Source: Paramoeba atlantica
Taxonomy: Eukaryota; Discosea
NCBI GenBank assembly: GCA_977017575.1
Contig: CDRNVI010000011.1
Span: 248,001 to 312,000 of the forward strand
Length of the DNA: 64,000 bases
Direction: 5' to 3'
The notes beneath the pieces were generated by a model. The model worked only from the letters and a program-made list of their open reading frames with translations. It was not told the origin of the DNA and ran no database searches. Shown piece after piece: positions 37,610 to 46,968 of the stretch (the first letter of the stretch is position 1; every line of letters starts with the position of its first letter). The position numbers were made by a program, and so were the translations under genes.

Positions 37610-39772
37610 ATGGCGGATGCGTCCGGTGTGTGTGAGGCCACGACCATCATGAATCTTCTTGCGCATTCCACGCTCGATCGGGGGGTTTTGTTTCGTCCTG
37701 CAGAGGGCGGGGCAGAATCTGCCAAACTCCGCGTGAAATCGTTGCGACAAATTATGCGGGGCTTGCAGTTAGGTGGTGAGCTGGCGGTGGTATGGAGGTA
37801 CGCGAATTCATCGCACTACAGCGTGTGGGAGGGGGTTGTAGAGTGCCGGATGCTGAACCACTGGCGTATTCGCTATGTTCAGTGTCCGCGGTTTACGCTG
37901 CCATTTCCACCATGTAGTCCTCACATCGTCCTTCGTGCTGTTCGCCTGTTCGTTCCTAACAGTTGGCGTCGCAGGAAAAAGCGGTTTCGCAAACCGAGAG
38001 CTCAGTCCGGCAAACGGGATCTCCGTGATTCGGTGGGTCCTAGAGACCCCGCTGTGAAGAGGATGCTTAGCGTTGGAACCTTAAATGTAACTACTCTGAA
38101 GCTGAAGGGTGAGGATGAGTTTAGTGTACGAAAGTGTGGGCACCTTTATGAAGTAATTAATTTTATGGATACGAAGGGAATACATATCTTAGGCTTACAG
38201 GAAACGCGGTACAGATTTTCTCCTTCCGAAAAGTTTGATGTACTCTACCGCAAAGTGCGCTACCGGAATACGGATTATCACTTAAACCTCGTTACAGCAC
38301 GGGCAAGGGATGCATACAACGGTATGGGTTTCGTCAGCACTCTTCCTTTGACTAAGGTTTCTAAGATCAGTGAAAGGATAATGTCTGGGGAATTTGAGAT
38401 GGAGGATGGAGTCGGTACAGTTGTCAATGTTTATTCTCCTACAAGGGACGCGTCAGACGTCGAGATAAAAAAGTTTTATGGTGAATTAGAGCGTTGTTGT
38501 CTGGTAGTGCGAGAAAACAATTCACGTCGTCCTCTCATAGTCATAGGAGACTTCAACGCACCGCTAACGCACATAACTAATAAGGAACAGGATCCACTTG
38601 CAGCCGCACGACTCAAAGGTCTATCATGTTCCATAGATTGCAAATCTGCACATAGCCTTTGCCCAAGAAGCCGGAAGTGGACGTGTGAATTACCAAACAA
38701 AGCTCTGAGGCAATTAGATCACATTTTCATTTGTAGCAGATTCGCATCGGCAATTCAAAGACACAAAGTGATTAAAGCACCTATTCCTACCACTCATTGT
38801 TGTGTCATTGCGAGTATCAGGATAAAGTGGCGAGTTACTGCCCATAAGTCGAATAATAATCAGCTTTCGTGGTTTCTTCTTCGAAACAGTGATATTAGAA
38901 CGGAATTCGTCAAAAATGTTCACTGTCAGCGCTTAGCGAATGCTGAGTCAGGAGCGACATGGGGAGAACTTGCAAAATGTATGGTGAGTGCTGTGAAAAC
39001 TTTTAAAAAACCTTCGAAACGAACCGCGAATAAGGAATCGGTAAAGGACTTTAAGATACACGACTTGCGCGGTTTATATCAAAAAAGCAGAAATAAAACC
39101 ACATTCAATGCGCTATTAAGAGAGCATAAGGAAGAAATTGAAGAAACTATTTCAAACGAATGCGTCGAGATTGAAAATCAACTTCGTAAAAATCATGCGA
39201 ATCCGTGGAGAACTATTCGACAAATTTGTGGGCGGTATAGAGACACATTTAACACAAGCGGGGGCTCACGAAACAAGAAGCTACAAGAAATTCGAAATCA
39301 CTTCATGCGGTTCAGTGGTTATGACTCGGGAAATCCGGATATTAGCTTCGAGATGCTTCCGCCACCGCTCGTTCCAATTTCAGACGAACCATTTAGGGGC
39401 GAGGAATTGATCACTTCTTTGTCTCTTTTCAAGAAAGGAAAAACTCCAGGAAGTGACGGGATACCAATGGAAGCCATACAGGCAATATCAGGGCACCCAG
39501 ATCTCAGATTACAACTCCTAGAAATCATAAACCAAGTCCATGCAACGGGGGTTACTGAGGAAGCTTGGCGAATCACGCTACAGATACCCATTCCAAAAAA
39601 GGGAGATTTAACAAAGATCGAAAATTGGAGGCCCATATGCGTGGTAAACAGTATAGTGAAACTTATGAACCATATGATACTTTCCCGCATTAGGCCTAAC
39701 ATAGAAAAATCTCTTCGGGATAACCAATATGGTTTTCGACCCAACCGACTTTCGACCCAACCGCTACTGTAG
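37610..39772 (+). CDS. LINE polyprotein part 1: N-terminal domain, APE endonuclease, RT fingers
   Basis: ATG at 37610 (KMADASG) is chosen because homology with the second copy at about 35830 starts there; the frame is also open upstream through the tandem repeat. A first domain of about 145 residues of unknown role ends in a basic stretch (WRRRKKRFRKPR). Endonuclease motifs: SVGTLNVTTLKLKG, ILGLQETR (Glu), VVNVYSPTRD, VIGDFNAPLTH (Asp/Asn) and LRQLDHIFI (Asp-His). RT motifs: GSDGIPMEAI, IPIPKKGDLTKIENWRPICV and NQYGFRPNRLSTQ. The frame then ends at 39772 and the protein continues in another frame. Confidence 0.82.
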   Translation: MADASGVCEATTIMNLLAHSTLDRGVLFRPAEGGAESAKLRVKSLRQIMRGLQLGGELAVVWRYANSSHYSVWEGVVECRMLNHWRIRYVQCPRFTLPFPPCSPHIVLRAVRLFVPNSWRRRKKRFRKPRAQSGKRDLRDSVGPRDPAVKRMLSVGTLNVTTLKLKGEDEFSVRKCGHLYEVINFMDTKGIHILGLQETRYRFSPSEKFDVLYRKVRYRNTDYHLNLVTARARDAYNGMGFVSTLPLTKVSKISERIMSGEFEMEDGVGTVVNVYSPTRDASDVEIKKFYGELERCCLVVRENNSRRPLIVIGDFNAPLTHITNKEQDPLAAARLKGLSCSIDCKSAHSLCPRSRKWTCELPNKALRQLDHIFICSRFASAIQRHKVIKAPIPTTHCCVIASIRIKWRVTAHKSNNNQLSWFLLRNSDIRTEFVKNVHCQRLANAESGATWGELAKCMVSAVKTFKKPSKRTANKESVKDFKIHDLRGLYQKSRNKTTFNALLREHKEEIEETISNECVEIENQLRKNHANPWRTIRQICGRYRDTFNTSGGSRNKKLQEIRNHFMRFSGYDSGNPDISFEMLPPPLVPISDEPFRGEELITSLSLFKKGKTPGSDGIPMEAIQAISGHPDLRLQLLEIINQVHATGVTEEAWRITLQIPIPKKGDLTKIENWRPICVVNSIVKLMNHMILSRIRPNIEKSLRDNQYGFRPNRLSTQPLL

Positions 39773-41706
39773 GCGCCCAGATCATCATGAACGAAGTCAA
39801 AACTAAAGCATTCAGAGGAGAAGGCCTTTCGGTAGCCCACATAGATTTCGCGAAAGCTTTTCCCTCGGTTTCCTTCGCAGCGATAAAAGCTAGCTTAGAT
39901 GCATTCCGTGTGGGACCTTGTCTATTCAGAACTATCATGTCAATATACAGTAATTTGAAAGGCACCGTTCGAACTCAGCTTGGCACTACCAAACCTTTCC
40001 CTATTGCAACGGGCATACTTCAAGGCGACGTCTTAGCGCCTTATCTTTTTGTAATGGTATTGGATCGTATTTTGAACAAAGCACTAGACGACAATTCCGA
40101 CGGTGCTCTTTTAAGTTCGAGAGGTACTAGGAAAAGGGGTCTTTATGAAAAACGCCTCACTGATATTGACTATGCAGACGATATAGCATTGTTTAGCGAC
40201 ACAAAAAGCGGATTAAACAATATGATAGACAATGTAGCCACAGAAGCCAGCAAAGCAAATCTACAGCTAGCCGTTGGTGTAACGAAGACAACCTGACTAA
40301 CGTTCGGAAAATCAACAAAGAACAGTGACAACATTCAAAGCAATGTTGTCGGGAGCATTCCGAAAGTTCAAACATACAAACACTTAGGGCATCACCAGGA
40401 AAACGACTTTACATCAACAATGAAGGAACGTTTAAAGTTGGCTTGGGGTTCTCTTTTTCGTTTGAACGGGATTTGGCCGTCGTCTTTGAGTGCAGGGACA
40501 AAGCTCAGACTATACGATTCCCTTGTTTATCCGGTGTTAAATTTCGGAACGGGGGCCCTCTCAATATCGCAAACAATGCTCCGACGAATTGACGTTGAGG
40601 TAAATAATATGAGGAGAATTGCATGTCAATGCGACAAATTGGATGAATATGGGATGTGTTACCCGAATGCATCTTTATATCTTGGCACGGAGAAATTTTC
40701 AACAATTCACAGGGTACAAAGAGCTAAGCTTGTTGGACACATGCTTCGTCACTCATCTGATTTCCAAGAGCTCGTCAAGTGGAAACAGCGGACCAACGCA
40801 CGACAACCTTCCCCAAGCGAGGCTTGCTTGAAGGATTTGTACATCACCCTTGAATAAGCCTTGGTGTATGCAACTGACCGCGAACATTGGTATCAACTAA
40901 CCGAAAAGTTGCGAAGAGAGCTCGAGCCTATTATTCAATATGAAAAGTGCGGGCCCGTTAGATGTAAAAATGCCCTGGCAAGGGCGAAAAAACACAAAAG
41001 TCCTTCCGAGTTACAATTCGTTGAGGAGTCAGACATCCCTTTTCCAGCATATAAAACTACGCAAATTTATACAGACGGTTCAGTATTGCCGATGCGGGGC
41101 ACGGATGAAATTCGAAGCGGTATCGGAGTTGTAGTATTAAAACCTAGATTAAAACCTCTACGAATATCTGTGCCTCTAGAATCTGAAACAATTGAGCGAG
41201 TCGAAATAATGGCCTTTCAGCAGGCCTTACGTCAGCTCCCGGAAAAACCTTGCGCATGTCTTTTTCATACAGATTCGTACTATCTTTGGGAATTTTTTCA
41301 CATTCTTCGTCATCAGAGGCGCATTGTTGGATATAAGGGGATCACAAACAGAGATTAATTTTATGAACTTGACAGAAAACTCCGTGAACTAAAACATGAA
41401 TCATTTTCAATTTTTATGTGCAAGGTAAAGAGTCATTGTGGGAACAAATGGAATGAGGAGGCGAATGGGTTGGCACTCATGGCAGCACGAAAAATATCTC
41501 GACCTCCTGTACAGAAAAGGAGAAAGACAAGTGAAGACACCGAGGAGTCTCAGACAGACAAATCTTTGCAAAAACTGATTAAAAATAGAGCCTTAGAAAA
41601 GGGAAAGGCGAAAACATTGCCAGCACCCAAGCGCGGGGCTGAGGCAAAAGGGAGACCCCGAGGGAAAGTAGCGAGAACTGGTGGCAAGAGGAAGCCCTCT
41701 GAGTAG
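39773..41706 (+). pseudogene. LINE polyprotein part 2: RT palm, thumb, RNase H, basic tail (broken)
   Basis: Palm motifs SVAHIDFAKAFPSVSF (catalytic Asp), TGILQGDVLAPYLFVMVLDR and TDIDYADDIALFSD (YADD) are intact (39787-40296). A stop follows, then the thumb (KERLKLAWGSLFRLNGIWPS, NNMRRIACQCDKLDEYGMCY). RNase H starts at TTQIYTDGSVLP, has Glu in IERVEIMAFQQAL, HTDSYYLWEFF and VKSHCGNKWNEEANG, where the usual final Asp is Asn. Tail RGKVARTGGKRKPSE. Confidence 0.8.
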
Positions 41707-42339
41707 GTGTGATAAGACGGAAGTGTTCTCCGCTGGTGAGGAATATTTGTAAGATTAACGAAAAGTAATGCGTGTTTTCAGTAGTACACATACACTGCCG
41801 CCAAAATTTATTGAATTTTTAATTGGTGTCGAAACCGGACAACTTTTAATTTAAAATTTAATAATTTTTGTGCCAATAATTTTTGTAGAAATGTGTACAT
41901 GCGCAAATCTTGGGCTGTGGGAAATTAAGCGCCCGTCGTAGTGTTTTCACGTTCTTATTGACTACCGTGGGTTGGCGGGTTGCTCGTCTCATGGCCTTCG
42001 TCAGGTGGAGTGAAATGGTGCGAGGGTGCATTCCAACAGAGAATTTATCATTGTACTCTTATTGGTAGATAAAAGCAATGCATGTATTAAAACAATGCAG
42101 CTAATGTTGCGTACAAAGGTGAATAACAAAAAAGCGCGCGCGTTAAAATATTTCATTTTAATATCTAGTGCGGGGAAAAAGTGTAGACCGATAGAACAAA
42201 ACATGGAAAAAACCCCACAAAATATCAGCATAAAATCTGAGTAAATGTTATTGCGCACTTTCACAATTCAATACCATCAGAAAATTCAATACAATCAAAA
42301 ATATTTTGCAGGTGCTCATCAAAGGGGGAGTCACAGCAA

Positions 42340-42756
42340 CTAAACTTTAGGACCGATTCCGTACGATGAGAGAGGAGTAAACGTCAGACTCTGAGCGGAT
42401 TTATAGCGCTCCTTTTGTCTTCGCGTCATTCCACGAAGTCGCTGGCGTAGATTCGTGATATCTTCAGCCTCTCGTCTCTGGAGTTCCAGTTCTTCAGTTG
42501 AGAGTACCTTACGAGGTCGGCCGCGTTTTCGCTTTTCTCCAGGTGCGCTTCTTTCGATTGTGGCGCTTGCTGTCGAATTTTCGTTCTCTTCTATTATATT
42601 GATGTCCCCTTCTGCGTTCCCAATGGATGAGGTGTTAATTTCGTCGGAACCTTCATCATCCAAGAGCTTAGGATAATCTGAGCTTGGGGAAGTTCTTGCA
42701 TAGCCTGCACAATGTACGACACTTTTTTCTCTCGGCAAAGTGTTCGCGATGTGCAA
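42340..42756 (-). pseudogene. Transposase C-terminal tail with AT-hook
   Basis: From about residue 25 this frame reads SDYPKLLDDEGSDEI, an acidic linker, then GEKRKRGRPRKVL (AT-hook GRPRK) and a coiled basic end (RRQKERYKSAQSL). It overlaps the last 160 bases of the transposase frame and is most simply its original C-terminus displaced by a frame change. Confidence 0.6.
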
Positions 42757-43952
42757 ATAACGTTGGAGATGGCTGAATTGAGGTCGGAACGCGCAAAGAT
42801 GCGGGATACATCATCGTTGTAGAGCTGAATAGCGCGTTGTTTTAGGCCAGAGATTACAAACTGATCTGCAGGTTGAAAGACATGCGTCATTTTCTTGGGA
42901 ATACGAACTACGTCGCAAGAACCAAGGAGAATCTCATCAGTACCACTATGCTGAGTGGCTTCATCAATAATCAAAAGGGCGGGGGCAGCGGGCTTCTTCA
43001 TAGCTTCACGTTCGGAGGCAAGTATCTCCTTAAAGCGACTCAAAAAAGTTGCCCACGTCGAGGCGTCTTGAAAATGAGATCCTTTCCGGGCACATTGTAG
43101 AACACGTGGGTCGCTACCAACATTGACGAATACGCGACTCGTTCCCTGGAATATGAACTGTAACATTTTGATTTCTCCAGCTGCAGATGAAAGAACGTTG
43201 CAAGTGAAACCCTGCTTTTCACGACGAACTGAAATTGTGCGGGACTCGCCTGGATTAATGCGTTCCCAGGTCCAAGTGGCATTTGCTTGTCCTAATCCCA
43301 GACACACAAAGAATTCGTCTGTGTTAAACACAAGCTCTTTTTCACAACGATTTTTATAGCTTTCAAGCTGTGAAAAGAATGTTTTAGATGCCTCAACAAC
43401 TTCATTCGGCGTAACAGTTCGATCGCTAGTAGCGTGGCGGACACGAATGTTATTTTGCTTCATCCAGTCCTTTGCCCATGATAGCGAAAACTTCAGAGGA
43501 CCCCCCTTTAGGGATGTGGATTTCGGGGAAGATTGCTCTTTGATACCGCGGGCCACACTAGCTACAAGAGCCGCGTACACTGGGACAGCTTGCTCCCTCA
43601 TTTTATCGAAAGCTTGAAGGACAAGTGAAGATTCCTTTCCCGTAAGTAGGCCACGCCGGCCGCGACTACCGATGTTTTCTAGCGAGCGCATGCCCTTATA
43701 TTGCGAAACGCAAGCAGCCGAAATTATTCGTCCAAATTGATCCAAAAATCTCTCCATAACTAGTGCATTTTTACATGCACCTCGAGTGTTGTCAAAAAGC
43801 CATTCGCGCTCGTCCGGCGCTAAATCTTTCGAGGACGGCTGACTTTTCTTCGTCTGATGGATCGAATTCGCTACCAAAAAATGCTGAGCAATGTCCTGGT
43901 TGACCATCTCGAGCGGTTGACAAAAAATAAATAATAAATAAAACGCAGGCAA
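42594..43952 (-). CDS. Pogo/CENP-B-like DDE transposase
   Basis: 452 residues. The N-terminal part has two HTH-like regions (about 85-100 with GRRGLLTGKESSLVLQAF, and FSLSWAKDWMKQNNIRVRHA, the CENP-B second HTH that leads into the core). DDE core: Asp in LVFNTDEFFVCL, Asp in PALLIIDEATQHSG, Asp in HVFQPADQFVISGLK, as in pogo elements (N-x-D-E, D-x-x-x-x-H, P-x-D). It appears to run out of frame near 42680: the frame of the next entry continues with an acidic segment and an AT-hook. Confidence 0.78.
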   Translation of the reverse strand: MPAFYLLFIFCQPLEMVNQDIAQHFLVANSIHQTKKSQPSSKDLAPDEREWLFDNTRGACKNALVMERFLDQFGRIISAACVSQYKGMRSLENIGSRGRRGLLTGKESSLVLQAFDKMREQAVPVYAALVASVARGIKEQSSPKSTSLKGGPLKFSLSWAKDWMKQNNIRVRHATSDRTVTPNEVVEASKTFFSQLESYKNRCEKELVFNTDEFFVCLGLGQANATWTWERINPGESRTISVRREKQGFTCNVLSSAAGEIKMLQFIFQGTSRVFVNVGSDPRVLQCARKGSHFQDASTWATFLSRFKEILASEREAMKKPAAPALLIIDEATQHSGTDEILLGSCDVVRIPKKMTHVFQPADQFVISGLKQRAIQLYNDDVSRIFARSDLNSAISNVICTSRTLCREKKVSYIVQAMQELPQAQIILSSWMMKVPTKLTPHPLGTQKGTSI

Positions 43953-44089
43953 AAAACGACCATTTTTAATTAAAAATTCAATAATTTTTGTACCATGAAT
44001 ATTAGCGACAATAAAATTTGACTGGGGCGTATATAAACTCTGAATTTGGAGGTGGAAGAATATAAGTTTGAGAGAACAATGTTATGTAT

Positions 44090-44132
44090 TCTAACCGACT
44101 TACGTCGGTCTATTGGATTGGATTGGATTGGA
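44090..44132 (+). repeat. ACCGACTT hairpin plus ATTGG tandem repeat (copy 2)
   Basis: AACCGACTTACGTCGGT then CTATTGGATTGGATTGGATT, as at 25290-25345. Confidence 0.55.
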
Positions 44133-44293
44133 TATAGCAATGGGTAAAATCTTTCTTAAATTGGCTAGCCGAATCACCATGGACAGGGTAGCAGAAGCAA
44201 CGGGCAGACTTTTCCAAGATGCACAATTTGGTGTTGGAACAAGAAATAGAAATAGGAGGACCTAAAATAACCCAGATTGAAAGGGGCGAAGGA

Positions 44294-44449
44294 GATACGA
44301 AGCAACAGTCGTGGCAGATTCCCACTGAAAAGAAATGGTATCTCCCCGTACCAAGTTTGTCTCCGAGCCAGCAAGCGCTAAGGCTTTTCTCGTGCGGGGA
44401 GATTCCATTTCTTTTCAGTGGGAATCTGCCACGCCTGTTGCTTCGTATC
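44294..44449. mobile_element. Foldback MITE
   Basis: Arms of about 54 bp: GATACGAAGCAACAGTCGTG ... ATCTCCCC pairs with GGGGAGAT ... CTGTTGCTTCGTATC with four or five mismatches. The left edge AGGGGCGAAGGAGATACGAA recurs, diverged, at about 58955-58985 (GGGGCGAGGGAGATACCAAG). Confidence 0.75.
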
Positions 44450-44986
44450 CAGAACGTCTAAAACTTCAACGAAACAACAAGAACCAAAAGGTTCAGACAA
44501 ATATAGACGGGAAAAGTGAAATTAAACCAAAGCTGCGAAGCCCACAAACAAAAAGAAAGCATTCTACAGAACGCGTTTCACGTGACTAATGGTATTTGAA
44601 ATCTTGTGAAATATATTCCCCCCCCCCCTAATTTCAAATTTTGAGTAGTGCTTTTGTAGCCCGGACAAGGCGAGCAGTTCTTATTCATGTTTTTTCTGTC
44701 AGATTGTTTTTATTCTTATTACTATATTTATTATTTATCGTAGATATATAAGGTTATAAGTTTTATGTTCATATTTATATGTTAGTTGTATTGTTTTATT
44801 TTAGCGCTCAAGTAGTTGATACCTTCAATTTACGTTGAACTCTAGGGGCGTTGGTGGTTCCATTTCCTGGTTTATTGTAATGAAAAGACTCATCCTTATG
44901 CGAGGGCTCATTAAAACAAACACTAAATTTGAGATATGGTAAACAGTTGTGTGGTCAGTGTTTTTAATCTAAGGTGTGAAGATGTT
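44450..44986. other. AT-rich spacer, no gene seen
   Basis: No repeat or gene recognised except a C run at 44618-44627. Confidence 0.4.
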
Positions 44987-45426
44987 CTGTCAGCGAGCAG
45001 TGCCACTTAAAGGACCACTAAAAGGTTCCAAGTTTGTTAAACTGCGTTATCGAGTCGTTTGCGAAGGTCTTATACAGGGGGGTGGAGCTAAATCTGGGGG
45101 GTCTAAATTTCGTAAAATTTAGCCAATTGTAGAAAATAATAGCGCATTCGGGAGCTCTCTCGAATCCCTCTGGTGGAAAATACGTCGTTTCCTGCCGTTT
45201 TGAGCCTTACTTTTTTATAGCGAAAATGGCACTTTCTACCAGAAGGATTCGAGAGAGCTCTCGAATGCGCTATTGTTTTCTAAAATTGGACAACATTTAC
45301 AAATTTTAGACCCCCCCAGATTTAGCTGCACCCCCCTGTATAAGACCTTCGCAAACGACTCGATAACGCAGTTTAACAAACTTGGAACCTTTTAGTGGTC
45401 CTTTAAGTGGCACTGCTCGCTGACAG
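44987..45426. mobile_element. 440-bp foldback element
   Basis: CTGTCAGCGAGCAGTGCCAC at the left is the exact reverse complement of the right end, and pairing continues for about 200 bp per arm (TTCCAAGTTTGTTAAACTGC, then CAGGGGGGTG and AGCTAAATCTGGGGGG) with rising mismatch near the centre (about 45206). The inner CAGGGG...TCTGGGGGG(G)TCTAAA block is also the end of the element at 57667-58410. Confidence 0.85.
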
Positions 45427-45582
45427 GTGCAACGAGACAAAAGTACGAAGGGTTGTATTCAGAGGTAACGCATTCCACTTCACCCTACGTATGCTTCACC
45501 GCCTTCGCATCAGCAAATCGTTGGGATCATTAGGATCCCATGCAAGCCCATCTCATTCAGCCCATCTCAAATCTTGATAGTT

Positions 45583-46479
45583 TTATATAGAAGGAATTAT
45601 AGCTAACGACTGATTGATTTCATATACCGAGGAAAAAATGTAAGTAGGGTCTAGATGACGATCAGTACCAAATCCGTTTTCGAGCCTCTCTGATCCTGTC
45701 TGCACCCATATTGTACTACACCCCATACTTTTACCTAACGCGATATCAGTAGAAAGACGGTCGCCTATAACGATAGAACTAACGGGACTTACTTGTATGT
45801 TATGCTCTTCCAGATACGAACGAATACCCAAGGAGTTCGGCTTTCCACATATAACATCCGGCTGCTTTCCAGCTGCCATACTCACTGCAGCCACAATCGC
45901 CCCAGCACCGGGGGTTCCCAAGCCACGAGATGACGGGAGCTGCGGATCACTGTTGGTTGCAATGAAATAAGCGCCGTCTTGCACACATTGCGAAGCGTAG
46001 GCTATTTTGTACATATTTATTCTTGAATCCATTCCAACGACTACTGCTGCAATATTATTTTCTCTCCGGTCCGACAGATATTTGTTTAAAAATTTAGATG
46101 CAGTGTATGCCTGATTTTTATCCTCTTCCCCTAAAGTAGTGAATCCGGCGCTACGTAGTTCACAGTGGAGGCCGCTCTCGCCAATAACGTACACCAGTGC
46201 GCGTGGAATGCTGCTAGAACGACGTTGCTGAAGTAAGCGAGCGCAGAGAAAACCACTGCTTATGATGTCTTCTTTCCTTGGTTCAGGAAACCCTAAACAG
46301 GTGAATTTGTTCAGATATTGAAGTCTTGAGAGAGTAGAGTTGTTAGTAACAAAAAGGATGCGCTTCTCTAATTGACGCAGAGTCCGAATCAGGTCGACGG
46401 CTCCTCGAATAACTGCACCATCTCTCCAGAGAACTCCATCACAGTCGAAAACCCAGACAGAATACTGCAGAAGATCCAT
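45583..46479 (-). CDS. HAD-IIA phosphatase (phosphoglycolate / 4-nitrophenyl phosphatase type)
   Basis: 298 residues, normal length for the PGP/PdxP-like HAD subfamily IIA. Motif I is VFDCDGVLWR (nucleophile Asp12, Asp14), motif II LFVTNNST (Thr45), motif III Lys in VICGKPNS, motif IV IVIGDRLSTDIALG. The C2-type cap between motifs II and III contains FIATNSDPQLPSS and GTPGAGAIVAAV, as in eukaryotic PGP. It likely clears 2-phosphoglycolate or similar phosphate esters in the cytosol; the substrate cannot be fixed from sequence. It is the last gene of the - strand cluster. Confidence 0.9.
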   Translation of the reverse strand: MDLLQYSVWVFDCDGVLWRDGAVIRGAVDLIRTLRQLEKRILFVTNNSTLSRLQYLNKFTCLGFPEPRKEDIISSGFLCARLLQQRRSSSIPRALVYVIGESGLHCELRSAGFTTLGEEDKNQAYTASKFLNKYLSDRRENNIAAVVVGMDSRINMYKIAYASQCVQDGAYFIATNSDPQLPSSRGLGTPGAGAIVAAVSMAAGKQPDVICGKPNSLGIRSYLEEHNIQVSPVSSIVIGDRLSTDIALGKSMGCSTIWVQTGSERLENGFGTDRHLDPTYIFSSVYEINQSLAIIPSI

Positions 46480-46514
46480 TGTTTTTTATCCTTTTTGGAG
46501 GAAAATTCCAATTT

Positions 46515-46552
46515 CTAGATGGAAGAAATAGAAAAGCACAGAAAAGAGAAAA
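46515..46552 (-). promoter_or_regulatory. Trans-splice acceptor of the HAD phosphatase gene
   Basis: Read on the - strand: TTTTCTATTTCTTCCATCTAG, about 30 pyrimidine-rich bases ending in AG, leaving a 5' UTR of about 35 bases. Confidence 0.6.
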
Positions 46553-46644
46553 ATATTATTCTCTATACCGACGTTTTAAAAACTTTGCTTCCAGTTCCTC
46601 TTCTCCACTCGACAAACGAAACACATACATGTATACTACAGTAC

Positions 46645-46795
46645 ATGAGGGGCTGATCTCGTTTTGAGGCCGTCCAACCACCCTCCCGAGCCAAAACCGC
46701 CCGCGAGGGATGTCGCGTGATCTGACGTGATCTCGCGTGATATCACATGATCTCGCGTGATCTCGTCTTGGGCCTCACCCGCAGCCCCTCAATAG
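46645..46795. repeat. Short element with GAGGGGCTG ends and GTGATCTCGC tandem repeats
   Basis: The left edge GAGGGGCTGATCTCG is inverted at the right edge (CCGCAGCCCCTC). Inside are five or six degenerate units of CGCGTGATCT. The right edge recurs, inverted, at 58676 (GAGGGGCTGCGGGTCGCGAG). Confidence 0.55.
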
Positions 46796-46968
46796 ATGTA
46801 TGAAAAACCACTTAAGCGTTTTATGCAAATTAATCAGACTAAGAGTTTATGACCTAGGAGGTCATGTCACGCGTAGGGCTTTTCTACGTGCTACATATAC
46901 ATGTATTTCACATGTTTTTTTCACAATTAAAGCGAACAAAATACGACGCAAGAAAGCGGAGTTGAATT

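Larger units (their letters stand above)
37295..41706 (+). mobile_element. Near full-length Ingi/L1Tc-like LINE
   Basis: The only copy here with all parts in order: 5' region with an 18-bp tandem repeat, N-terminal domain, APE endonuclease, reverse transcriptase, thumb with Cys/His knuckle-like residues, RNase H and basic tail. The order endonuclease-RT-RNase H in one polyprotein is that of the Ingi/L1Tc clade of kinetoplastids. It is broken by a frame change near 39765 and stops near 40296, 40857 and 41356, so it is not active as read. The 3' end beyond 41706 is not sharply defined. Confidence 0.85.
41803..44000. mobile_element. Second pogo-like DNA transposon
   Basis: AAAATTTATTGAATTTTTAA (41811 onward) is inverted near 43957-43985 (reverse complement AAAATTATTGAATTTTTAAT). 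AT-rich related words are repeated next to both ends (41846-41890, 43985-44000). A DDE transposase gene on the - strand fills the inside. Exact termini and target duplication are not clear. Confidence 0.6.

Noticed and set aside
42001-42264. Small hydrophobic frame beside the second pogo-like element
   Set aside because: Lies in AT-rich transposon flank with no similarity or signal for expression.
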